DNA of 55,803 nt from Rubrivivax sp. (lineage in GTDB: Bacteria > Pseudomonadota > Gammaproteobacteria > Burkholderiales > Burkholderiaceae_C), in NCBI GenBank assembly GCA_016790435.1, contig JAEUPE010000287.1, positions 1 through 55,803 on the forward strand. The letters run 5' to 3'. Shown here piece by piece: positions 38,762 to 47,247 of this stretch. A program made the translations under genes and the position numbers. Below the pieces are notes generated by a model that had not been told where the DNA came from, ran no database searches, and saw nothing but the letters and a program-made list of their open reading frames with translations. The first letter of the stretch is position 1, and each line of letters starts with the position of its first letter.

Positions 38762-40026
38762 GCCAATCGCATGCACCGTCTGCCGTGGACGGCATCTTGA
38801 GCGTCAACGCCGGCTCCTCTTCGCTGAAGTTCGCGCTCTACCCCTGCGCCGGAGGCGGGATCGGGCCCGCTCGACTCTCAGGCCAGGTCGATGGATTGCA
38901 GCCGGGCGGTGAGCCAGCGTTGCGCGTGCGGCCGGCGCAGGGGCCGGAGTTGCGAGCACCGGTCCCCGTGCAGAGGGGCGCCCCGACCTTTCAGGCGGCG
39001 CTGCGCGCGGTCATTGCCGCGGTCGACACAGTGAGTCCCCTGACCTTGCGGGCCGTCGCCCACCGCATCGTGCACGGCGGCGAGCGCTACACCATGGCGG
39101 CGTTGATCGACGAAGTGGTTCTGAGCGAGCTTGCGCGACTTTCCGACCTCGCGCCGCTGCACCAGCCGCACAACCTCGCGGGCTTGCGCGCCTTCATGCG
39201 CACCTTCCCCAGCCTGCCCCAGGTAGGCTGCTTCGACACCGCCTTTCACGTCGACCTTCCCGAGGTCGAGCGCTGGTTCGCACTGCCCGAGTCGTTCCAT
39301 GAGGCAGGCATTCGCCGCTACGGGTTCCATGGCCTGTCCTACAAATACGTGGCCACAACCTTGGGGGCTGTGACGCCGCGCGGCCGCGGCCGCCTGTTGC
39401 TGGCCCACCTGGGTAATGGCGCCAGCCTGTGCGCCGTGCGCGAGGGACGCAGCATGGCGACGACGATGGGCTTCTCGGCGCTCGACGGCCTGATGATGGG
39501 CACGCGCTGCGGGTCGATCGATGCTGGCGTCGTGCTGCACATGCTGCGCGACGGCAGGGACGCCGCGTCGATCGAGAATCTGCTGTACCGGCGATCGGGG
39601 CTGTTGGGCGTCTCCGGCGTCTCGGCCGACATGCGGACTTTGCGCGCCAGTACCAGCCCCGGCGCGTCGCGTGCGATCGCGTTGTTCACGCACCGCGTCG
39701 TTCGCGAAGCGGGCGCCATGGCGGCGTGCCTGGGTGGCCTCGACGCGATCGGCTTCACCGGAGGCATCGGCGAACACGACGCAACCCTGCGAGCCGAGGT
39801 CTGCGCCGCCCTGAGCTATCTCGGCGTGCGCATCGACGAGCAGTCCAACGCCGCGGCCGATGGCGGCGCGATCACCCCTGTCCATCAACCCGACAGTGCG
39901 GTGGAGATCTGGGTCGTTCCGACCGACGAGGGGCGGGTCGCCGCCGGTGAGGCGCTGTCGATTCTGGAGTCGCGACCGCGCGCGCCTGCTTCCCCACATC
40001 CGCCGGCCACGCCGGCGGCCGCGTGA
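38758..40026 (+). CDS. ackA: Acetate kinase
   Basis: 422-aa acetokinase-family enzyme making ATP from acetyl phosphate. Motifs seen: ILSVNAGSSSLKFAL, AHRIVHGGERY, CFDTAFH, RYGFHGLSYKY, LAHLGNGASL and FTGGIGEHDA. ATG 38758 overlaps the preceding stop. The tail after LSILESRPR is Pro/Ala-rich and not conserved. With the transferase it gives a short substrate-level phosphorylation route. Confidence 0.94.
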   Translation: MSQSHAPSAVDGILSVNAGSSSLKFALYPCAGGGIGPARLSGQVDGLQPGGEPALRVRPAQGPELRAPVPVQRGAPTFQAALRAVIAAVDTVSPLTLRAVAHRIVHGGERYTMAALIDEVVLSELARLSDLAPLHQPHNLAGLRAFMRTFPSLPQVGCFDTAFHVDLPEVERWFALPESFHEAGIRRYGFHGLSYKYVATTLGAVTPRGRGRLLLAHLGNGASLCAVREGRSMATTMGFSALDGLMMGTRCGSIDAGVVLHMLRDGRDAASIENLLYRRSGLLGVSGVSADMRTLRASTSPGASRAIALFTHRVVREAGAMAACLGGLDAIGFTGGIGEHDATLRAEVCAALSYLGVRIDEQSNAAADGGAITPVHQPDSAVEIWVVPTDEGRVAAGEALSILESRPRAPASPHPPATPAAA

Positions 40027-40098
40027 GTCGACGACGGTGGCAAAGCCGGGCGTGGCCACGAACGGCACAACCCGATCTGGACGGAGAGGAACCTTCAC

Positions 40099-40647
40099 AT
40101 GTTGAATCGCCGATCCCTGTCCCTGTCCCTGATCAGCATCTCGCTGGTCCCCTTGGCAGGCTGCACGACCAAGCCGCTGCGGACCGTGAACGTCGACGGA
40201 ACATACTGCTACCGATTCGGCAGAACCTATCGGCGCATACGGACTTGCACGCCCGAACCCGTGCCGACCGATTTCGTAGAGGCGGAGGCGAAACGCTTCG
40301 AGCCGGATCCGAAGGCCCTGACGGTCTACGTCATCCGCCGCCGCTGGGCCGACACCACCGAGATCGTGCCGATCACGGTGGACGACCGGGTTCGCGTGGC
40401 GACGATCCCCGAGTCCCTGATCCGTTTGCGGTTGAAGCCAGGCTCGCACAAGCTGAGCTTCGAATGGGGCGGGCGCAGCGCGACCACCACGGCGGCGGGG
40501 CGCGACGGAGACATCCGCTACGTCGAACTCAACGGCTCGGGCTGGGCCTGGGGCACGAGCTTCAGCTGGGGCGTGTCGGCCGCTGACGTAGCGCTGCCAC
40601 GCGCGGCCGCGTCGAAGCTGGTCGCCGACCTCGACCTGCGAGGATGA
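40099..40647 (+). CDS. Lipoprotein, first of a duplicated pair
   Basis: 182-aa predicted lipoprotein; GGAGAGGAAC precedes ATG 40099. Signal and lipobox VPLAGC, then YCYRFGRTYRRIRTCTPEP with paired Cys, a beta-rich part (LRLKPGSHKLSFEWGGR) and an aromatic WAWGTSFSWG. The fold is reminiscent of DUF2846/PEGA-type surface proteins, which is only a guess. The copy at 51230 is about 90 percent identical. It follows ackA by 72 bases and could belong to the P5 operon. Confidence 0.75.
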   Translation: MLNRRSLSLSLISISLVPLAGCTTKPLRTVNVDGTYCYRFGRTYRRIRTCTPEPVPTDFVEAEAKRFEPDPKALTVYVIRRRWADTTEIVPITVDDRVRVATIPESLIRLRLKPGSHKLSFEWGGRSATTTAAGRDGDIRYVELNGSGWAWGTSFSWGVSAADVALPRAAASKLVADLDLRG

Positions 40648-40716
40648 TTGACGCGCGGCGCCACGCGTGACTGCAGGCCCGATTGCGCCAGCAGCGCAGC
40701 AGCACGGCGCCGCGCT

Positions 40717-40766
40717 CCAGTAGCGGTGCCCATCGTTGGGCAAGGTGTCCAGTCTGGCCGTCTCGA
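40717..40766 (-). pseudogene. 3' remnant of a copK gene
   Basis: On the minus strand this stretch encodes LETARLDTLPNDGHRY, matching the end of the second CopK (ETAKLDLLLNDEHRY at 51838), but without a stop codon and without the rest of the gene. It follows the 40099 lipoprotein just as the second copK follows the 51230 lipoprotein, showing that the duplicated block included both. The rest of 40648-40942 holds nothing recognisable. Confidence 0.7.
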
Positions 40767-40942
40767 GCAACAACTACGAGCCTCATCGAACGGCGCGCTC
40801 GAATGCGCCATCGTTGGGCGCCGAGATCCCCGCTCTATCGCCGTCAGTTCAGCGCATCAACGCGCACGCAAGCGGCCAGAATGACGCGAGCGCATCGCCG
40901 TGATCGCTTCGGCCATGCGCGGATCCTGTCAGGAGCGTACGG

Positions 40943-41356
40943 ATGCTGAACGGTCTGACCAACGGGCTCGATTTCAATGCGGCCGCCCTGAAACTGCGGG
41001 CTGAGCGCCAGCGCCTGATTGCGAGCAACATCGCGAACGCCGATACCCCGGGGTACGTGGCGCGCGACTTCGACTTCGCGCGGGCGCTTCGCGACGCGAC
41101 CGGGCCCGCGTCGACCGCAGGCATCCAGGACTTGAAGCCTTCCGAGGGCAGTTCGTCGGCCGGCTTTGCGCTGTTGCAGCGGCAACTTCTCTACGCCAAG
41201 CCGAGCCAAACCAATCTCGACCGCAATACGGTCGACATGGACCGCGAGCGCGCGGCGTTCGCTGAGAACGCCATGAAGTACGAGGCGACACTGCGGTTCT
41301 TGAACGGGCAAGTCCGGACAACGCTCGATGCCATGAAGAGCTTCAATTCGCCCTGA
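40943..41356 (+). CDS. flgB: FlgB flagellar rod protein, isolated
   Basis: 137-aa basal-body rod protein: N-terminal AERQRLIASNIANADTPGYV is the rod-family ASNIANxxTPGY motif and the C-terminal MKYEATLRFLNGQVRTTLDA is the matching helix. Length is normal and CAGGAG lies upstream. flgB normally heads flgBCDEF, but here no other flagellar gene is present; a convergent cadR follows. Probably a captured or left-behind gene at a rearrangement joint. Confidence 0.9.
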   Translation: MLNGLTNGLDFNAAALKLRAERQRLIASNIANADTPGYVARDFDFARALRDATGPASTAGIQDLKPSEGSSSAGFALLQRQLLYAKPSQTNLDRNTVDMDRERAAFAENAMKYEATLRFLNGQVRTTLDAMKSFNSP

Positions 41357-41413
41357 CCTTGCGCCCGATCCGGTGGTCGCCGCGGGGGCACGGTCCGCGG
41401 AAGACTCGCTGCC

Positions 41414-41433
41414 GCGAGCCGGATCCGGCTCGC
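41414..41433. terminator. 20-base perfect palindrome between convergent genes
   Basis: GCGAGCCGGA and its exact complement TCCGGCTCGC meet between the ends of flgB and cadR. It could terminate both transcripts, but there is no T-run, so it may act only as an RNA-stabilising hairpin. Confidence 0.4.
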
Positions 41434-41442
41434 CATATGTTG

Positions 41443-41886
41443 TTAGTGCGCGCCGCGCACGTGTAGCCGCGCGGCGGGCTTGCTGGGTTGACGCGCCGTC
41501 TCTTGAATCCCCTGCAAGATGCCACAGTCGGCAGCATCTCGCGGATCAAGGCACCGCGCGCGCAGCGCCCGCAGCTCCCGCTCGAGCGCTCGCAGCTCCC
41601 GGATGCGCACCGCAACGTGGCCGACATGCTCCTCGAGCAGCCTGTTGACCTCACCGCAGTTTGCCCGCGGATCGTCCTTGAAGCTCAACAGGACCCGGAC
41701 CTCGTCGAGCGTCATGTCCAGCGTGCGGCACTGCCGAATGAAGGCAAGACGCTCGGCGTTCGTGCCGGCGTAGATGCGGTAGTTGCCCTCGGTGCGCGCA
41801 GGCGCGGGAAGCAGACCTTCGCGCTCGTAGAAGCGGATGGTCTCCACAGGTGTGCCGCTGGCCAGGGCAAGCTCTCCGATGCGCAT
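41443..41886 (-). CDS. cadR: CadR/PbrR-type MerR regulator (Cd/Pb)
   Basis: 147-aa MerR-family regulator. The winged helix begins MRIGELALASGTPVETIRFY, followed by the long dimer helix. Cys77 (NCGEVN), Cys112 and Cys121 (RCLDPRDAADCGIL) have the three-Cys pattern of Cd/Pb sensors of the CadR/PbrR group. It is divergent from cadA, and a MerR-type operator lies between them. Confidence 0.92.
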   Translation of the reverse strand: MRIGELALASGTPVETIRFYEREGLLPAPARTEGNYRIYAGTNAERLAFIRQCRTLDMTLDEVRVLLSFKDDPRANCGEVNRLLEEHVGHVAVRIRELRALERELRALRARCLDPRDAADCGILQGIQETARQPSKPAARLHVRGAH

Positions 41887-41912
41887 CGCTGTCCTTCGTT
41901 GGCATGAGGGGC

Positions 41913-41943
41913 TTGACTCTATACCCGCTACAGGCTTTCAAAT
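41913..41943 (+). promoter_or_regulatory. MerR-type promoter/operator of cadA
   Basis: TTGACT (-35, 41913) and TCAAAT (-10, 41938) are 19 bases apart, the long spacing of MerR-regulated promoters. The imperfect dyad CTATACCCGCTACAGG between them closely resembles known CadR/PbrR operators. The predicted start is within a base or two of cadA ATG 41951, so the message would be leaderless. Confidence 0.75.
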
Positions 41944-41950
41944 CGCGTGC

Positions 41951-44279
41951 ATGGAAGATCTCCCACGCCGCCGTGAGCCGCTCCGCGACTCGAGCGAGGC
42001 GGCGCCGGCTGTCCCCGCGGCCCCCGCCGCGGATTCGTGCGGCGCTTGCGCCGGCCCGGCCCCTCCTGCGCAGGCGCCACCGCCAACGGGCCCTCGAGGG
42101 CAACGCGTGCGCATCGCGACCATGGACTGTGCAAGCGAGGAGGCAGAGATCCGTGGCGCGCTCCAAGGCGTACCAGCCATTCGCGGGCTCACGTTCAACC
42201 TCAGCGAGCGCAGCCTGCGCATCGACGCCCCCAGCGAGGCAGCGCTTGCCGCCATGGCGGCCATCCGCCGCATCGGCTTCGAGGTCGAGCCCTGACCGAA
42301 CTCGGCCGAATCCGATGCGCCGGGTCGATTGCAAGGAGGCGGCAAGGCCGACCACGGTCTGACTGCCGGTCCGGCCCGCCCGCTGATCGCGTTGGCCCTG
42401 GCCACCGCAGCCGAGCTCTTGTCCTTCTTCGCGCCGGGCACCCTGCCTTTCATGATCGCGGGTTTGGCGCTGGCCGCCAGCGCGATCGCGCCGGCCGGCT
42501 TCGGTGTCTTCCGCAAGGGCCTGGCCGCCTTGCGGTTGGGGCGGCTGAACGTCAACGCGCTGATGACCGTGGCAGTGACAGGCGCCTTCGTCATCGGCCA
42601 GTGGCCCGAAGCGGCGATGGTGGTGGCGCTGTATTCGATCGCCGAGCTCATTGAAGCGCGCGCCGTCGATCGGGCGCGCAATGCGATCAGCGGGCTCCTG
42701 GCCATGACCCCGGAGGAAGCCACGGTGCAGCAACCCCGATGGCACTTGGGTACGACGCCCGGTGGCCGCGGTGCCGCTCGATGCCATCGTCCGCGTCGGG
42801 CCCGGCGAACGCGTGCCGATGGATGGTGTGGTCGCCGAAGGCACCTCCGCCGTCGACCAGGCGCCCGTCACCGGCGAGAGCATTCCGGTGGACAAGGTGC
42901 CGGGCGACATGACGTTTGCCGGCACCATCAATGTCAGCAGCACTCTGTGCATTCGCGTCACCGCCGTGTCGACGAACTCCACGCTGGCGCGCATCATCGT
43001 CGCCGTCGAGCAGGCACAAGCCAGCCGTGCCCCCACGCAGCGATTCGTCGATCGCTTCGCGGCGGTCTACACCCCGTCGGTCTTCGTGCTTGCGCTCGCA
43101 GTCGCCTTGCTCGGGCCCTGGCTGCTGGCTTGGCCCTGGCTCACCGCCATCTACAAAGCCCTGGTGCTGCTGGTCATCGCCTGCCCCTGCGCGCTGGTGA
43201 TCTCCACGCCCGTCACGATCGTCAGCGGCCTGGCCGCAGCGGCGCGCCGCGGCATCCTGATCAAGGGTGGCGTGCACCTCGAGCAGGCCCGCCTGATCAA
43301 GGCCGTTGCGTTCGACAAGACCGGCACGCTCACCGAAGGCAAGCCGCGTCTGGTCGACTGGTCGCCGCTCGAGCCCGCCGGTGACAACGCCCGCATCGAG
43401 CGCATTGCCGCCGCACTTGCCGCGCATTCCGACCACCCTGTGGCGCGCGCCATCGCCGCCGGCTTGAGCCCGAGCAACATCGACGCGAAAGGCTTCACCG
43501 CGCTGGCCGGCCGTGGCATCCAGGCGCAGATCGACGGTGAGCCCTACATCCTCGGCAATCACCGTCTGATCGAAGACCGCGGCCAGTGCTCATCCGCACT
43601 CGAGGCCATGCTGCGCAGTCACGAAGAAGCGGGGCACACCGTCAGCGTGCTGGCGGCGGAGGATGGCGCACTGGCGCTCTTCGCGGTTGCCGACACGCTC
43701 AAGCCCACCTCCAGGCAGGCCATCGCCGAACTGGGATCGCTGGGCATTCGCCCCGTCATGTTGACCGGCGACAACCAGGTCACGGCGCAGGCCATCGCGC
43801 GCGAGATCGGGCTCGCCGATGTGCGCGGCAACTTGTTGCCCGAAGAGAAGCTCGCGGCGATCAAATCCCTGCAGTCGCAGGTCGGCCCTACCGCGATGGC
43901 CGGCGACGGCATCAACGACGCCCCGGCCCTGGCTCAGGCCGATATCGGCGTGGCCATGGGTGCCGCGGGCACCGACATCGCGATGGAGGCCGCCGATGTG
44001 GTGGTGATGAACGACGACTTGCGCTGCATCGCCGAGACGGTGCGCCTGTCACGCAAGACGCATGCCGTCCTTTGGCAGAACATCTGCCTGGCGCTGGGCA
44101 TCAAGGCCGTATTCCTGTTGCTCGCGATCTTCGACAACGCGACCATGTGGATGGCGGTATTCGCCGACATGGGGGCCAGCCTGCTGGTCGTTGCCAACGG
44201 CTTGCGGCTGCTGCGCGCGCCCCAGCGCCCGAGTGGCCCGCTGACCGGCCCGATGCCCGGCTCGCTGAACTCACCCTAG
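41951..44279 (+). pseudogene. cadA: Cd/Zn/Pb P1B-type ATPase, interrupted twice
   Basis: Encodes a complete CadA/ZntA-like exporter over about 776 codons, but with two breaks. The N-terminal metal domain (RIATMDCASEEAEI) ends at an in-frame TGA (42293-42295); the frame continues in the membrane region. A second break is one extra C in the run 42734-42737, shifting frame between ATVQQP and DGTW. After it all motifs are intact: TGES, CPC in IACPCALVISTP, DKTGTLTEG, HP in DHPVA, and AGDGINDAPAL. The downstream part (from about 42762) is an uninterrupted 500-aa frame. A pseudogene, unless the breaks are sequence errors. Confidence 0.85.
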
Positions 44280-44290
44280 AATCGCCGCCC

Positions 44291-44713
44291 ATGCGTCGCT
44301 GGCTGCTCGTTGCCCTGCTGTTCGTGCTGCCCCTCCAGATGGTGTGGGGCGCAGCGGCGCCCTATTGCGCGCACGAGAGTCAACCCGGCGCCGCCAAGCA
44401 CTTCGGACATCATGACCATGACCACCGCGGTGCGCAGGCGACTGCCGGTGCGGACGACGGCGCGCCGGGGTTCGGCGTCAACCACGTTGATTGCAGCAGC
44501 TGCCATCTGGGCGCCAGCGCGACGCTGCCTTGCGCCGATGTCGAAGTCAGCGCCGCAACGCCCGGCCGGGTGCCCGGCCATCGGCTGCCGAGCTACCGCT
44601 CTCCCACGCCACCGGGCCCCGAGCGCCCGGACATCGCCTTCACATCCTCTACCGCGCGATTCGGCGGTGGCGTTGTGAGCGGCGTTTCCGCAAGGACTTT
44701 CCGCCACGCGTAA
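44291..44713 (+). CDS. czcI: CzcI-like secreted His-rich protein
   Basis: 140-aa exported protein beginning MRRWLLVALLFVLPLQMVWG (signal peptide, cleaved near AAA). The mature part has His clusters (FGHHDHDHRG) and HVDCSSCHLG. CzcI proteins stand at the head of czcCBA operons and are thought to modulate induction. It starts 11 bases after the broken cadA and 42 before czcC. Confidence 0.85.
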   Translation: MRRWLLVALLFVLPLQMVWGAAAPYCAHESQPGAAKHFGHHDHDHRGAQATAGADDGAPGFGVNHVDCSSCHLGASATLPCADVEVSAATPGRVPGHRLPSYRSPTPPGPERPDIAFTSSTARFGGGVVSGVSARTFRHA

Positions 44714-44755
44714 GCCGTCGAATCGCTTCTGTCGCGAGACAAGAAGGATGATTCG

Positions 44756-46042
44756 ATGCGATCCGTTTTCCTGGTGGCCGCTTTGGTCGTGGCCACCTTG
44801 GCGGGCCGGGCCCTTGCCCAAGCCAACCCGCCCACCCCCGCGCTGACACTGGCCGAGGTTCAGCGTCTGGCCGAGGCGGCCAGCCCGGCCGTCAGGTTGC
44901 GCCAAGCGCAACTGGCCTCAGCCGAAGGCGCGCAGAGTGCGGCCTCGCGGCTGCTGGCCCACAACCCCGAGCTCAACCTCGAGCGCAGCAGCACCCGCAC
45001 GCGGCTCACGCCACCGCCGGACGAAAACGCCCGGGGCTGGACAACAGGCCTGTCGCAGTCGTTCGAGATCGGTGGCCAGCAGGCGCGCCGGCGTGAAGCC
45101 GCCGCGGCGGCGCTGCAGGCGTTGCGCGCCGAGATCGATGCCGCCGGCCGCCAGGCGCGCGCCGACGCGGCGCTGCGTTTCATCGCCGTGCTGGCTGCGC
45201 AGCGGCGTATCGGCATCGAGCAGCGCTCAGCCGAACTCTTCGACGCGGCTGCCCAAGCCGTGGCGCGGCGGCGCGCCGCTGGCGAGGACACCCGACTGGA
45301 TGCCAATGTGGCGCGGGTCGAAGCTGAGCGCGCGCTCAACGCGCTGGCCCTGGCACGCGAGCGGTGGCAAGAGGCGCGTGTTGCGTTGGCCGCCGTGCTG
45401 CAACTGCCGCCCGCCTCTGCGCCCGAAGTGTCCGCGGAGCTGTCCTCGGCGGCTGCCGAGAACCCACCCTACACGCTGGACCAGTTGCTCTCCAGCCTGC
45501 GGGCCATGCCCAAATTGCGCGCGCTGACCTTGCGGCAAGAGGCCGCGCGTGCACGCTTGGGGCTGGAGCAAGCCAGCCGGCTGCCGGACGTGACGGTGGG
45601 CCTGAGTGTCGGCCGCGACGGGCCCGGCACGGCGCGCGACCGCGTGACCGCGCTCACCTTGTCGTTGCCGCTGCCGCTGTTCCAGCGCAACGATGCCGCC
45701 ATCGGCCAGGCGCTGACCGAGTTGTCGCAAGCCGAAGTCGAGCGGAGCAGCGTGGTGCGCGAGCAGGAAGCGCAGGTGCGCTGGCTGTGGAGCCGCCTGG
45801 CAAGCCAGCACGATCGCATCCAGCGCCTGCAAGGAGCCTTGCTGCCGGCGTCGGCCGACAACCAGCAACTCGCCACCCGCTCGCGCCAGGCCGGCCAGAT
45901 CGGCGTGCTCGACCAGTTGCTCGTCAACCGCCAGGCGCTGGACGCCGAGCGTGAACTGACCGAAGCGTTGGCCGAACACCAGGCCACGCGCATCGAACTC
46001 GAAAACGCGGCCGGATGGCCGCAAGAAGGGACCACACGATGA
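44756..46042 (+). CDS. czcC: CzcC-like outer-membrane efflux channel
   Basis: 428-aa TolC-family protein with signal peptide (SVFLVAALVVATLAGRALAQ) and two OEP repeats with long Ala/Gln/Arg-rich helices. Outer component of the CzcCBA pump. AAGAAGG lies before ATG 44756. Its stop overlaps czcB by 4 bases. Confidence 0.9.
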   Translation: MRSVFLVAALVVATLAGRALAQANPPTPALTLAEVQRLAEAASPAVRLRQAQLASAEGAQSAASRLLAHNPELNLERSSTRTRLTPPPDENARGWTTGLSQSFEIGGQQARRREAAAAALQALRAEIDAAGRQARADAALRFIAVLAAQRRIGIEQRSAELFDAAAQAVARRRAAGEDTRLDANVARVEAERALNALALARERWQEARVALAAVLQLPPASAPEVSAELSSAAAENPPYTLDQLLSSLRAMPKLRALTLRQEAARARLGLEQASRLPDVTVGLSVGRDGPGTARDRVTALTLSLPLPLFQRNDAAIGQALTELSQAEVERSSVVREQEAQVRWLWSRLASQHDRIQRLQGALLPASADNQQLATRSRQAGQIGVLDQLLVNRQALDAERELTEALAEHQATRIELENAAGWPQEGTTR

Positions 46043-47232
46043 ATCGCAACCTATCAGGCAAGTCACTGCTCGCGGCACTTGCGCTGGCCACGGCTGCCGC
46101 GCTGGCACTCTCGGCCTGCGGCAAGAGCGGCGGCGAGGCCGCGGCCAAGGCCGGTGGCCAAGGCGAGAAGGAGGGCGAACATGCCGAGGGCCCCGCCGAA
46201 CTCACCTTGACGACTGAGGAAGCTGAACGCGCCGGCGTGAAAGTCGAAGCGGTCCAAGCCCGGCCCCTGGGCGAAACCGTGGTCGCCACTGCGACCATCA
46301 TGGCCGACCAGGACCGCGTTGCGCGCGTCTCCCCGCGCATCGAAGGGCGCATTACCGACGCGCCGGCCAAGCTCGGCGAGCGCGTTCGCGCCGGCCAGAC
46401 GCTGGCCACGCTGGACAGCGTGGCCGTGGGCGAGGCCCATGCTGCATGGGTGAAAGCCCAAGCCGACTTGCGCATCGCCGAAGCCGACTACCAGCGCGCC
46501 AAGCAACTCGACGCCGACGAAGTCATCCCGCGCAAGGACTTCGTGCGCGCGCAATCCGACCGCGACAAGGCCGCCGCCGCCGTGGAGGCCGCCGCCCACC
46601 ACTTGCGCCTGCTGGGTGGCGCACAGGCGGCTGGCGGCAACGCGGTGGGGCGCTTTGCCGTGACGGCGCCGTTCACTGGCACCGTGATCGAGAAGAAGGC
46701 GACGCTGGGCGACATGGCCAAGCCCGACGAAGCCATGTTCACGGTGGCCGACCTGAGCCGCGTGTGGATCCTGGCCGCGCTGCCCGAAGCCGCGCTGGCC
46801 AAGGTTCGCGTCGGTGCCAACGCCATCGTGACCGTCCCTGCCTACCCAGGCCAGACCTTTAGCGGCAAGGTCGGCCACCTCGGCGCCGCGTTGGACAAGG
46901 ACACGCGCACGGTGGCCGCGCGCATCGAGGTGCCCAATGCCGACGGACGCTTGAAGCCCGAGATGTTCGCCACCGCCACGATCGAGGCGTCGGGTAACAA
47001 GCGCGAGGCCATCGCCGTGCCCGATGCGGCCATCGTGCTGCTGCAGGGGCAGCCGACGGTGTTCGTGTACGAACAAGGTGCCTATGAGGCACGTGTGGTC
47101 GAGCCGGGCGATCGCCTGGGCGGGCGCACCGTGATCAAGGCCGGCGTACAGGCGGGCGACGAGATCGTGGTCGAGGGCGCGTATGCGCTCAAGGCGCGCA
47201 AGCTCAAGTCGCAACTCGGCCACGGGCATTGA
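46039..47232 (+). CDS. czcB: CzcB-like periplasmic adaptor
   Basis: 397-aa adaptor beginning MNRNLSGKSLLAALAL with lipobox LSACG, so probably a lipoprotein. Lipoyl-like, helical hairpin and beta-barrel segments are in order (APFTGTVIEKKATLG, TVPAYPGQTFSGKV). It ends with His-containing SQLGHGH. Unlike the CusB here, no metallochaperone domain is fused. Confidence 0.92.
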   Translation: MNRNLSGKSLLAALALATAAALALSACGKSGGEAAAKAGGQGEKEGEHAEGPAELTLTTEEAERAGVKVEAVQARPLGETVVATATIMADQDRVARVSPRIEGRITDAPAKLGERVRAGQTLATLDSVAVGEAHAAWVKAQADLRIAEADYQRAKQLDADEVIPRKDFVRAQSDRDKAAAAVEAAAHHLRLLGGAQAAGGNAVGRFAVTAPFTGTVIEKKATLGDMAKPDEAMFTVADLSRVWILAALPEAALAKVRVGANAIVTVPAYPGQTFSGKVGHLGAALDKDTRTVAARIEVPNADGRLKPEMFATATIEASGNKREAIAVPDAAIVLLQGQPTVFVYEQGAYEARVVEPGDRLGGRTVIKAGVQAGDEIVVEGAYALKARKLKSQLGHGH

Positions 47233-47247
47233 GGGGGAAACCGCAAC

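Noticed and set aside
38878-40773. 631-codon minus-strand frame opposite acetate kinase and the lipoprotein
   Set aside because: Antisense shadow of ackA, though its first codons revealed the copK stub at 40.7 kb.
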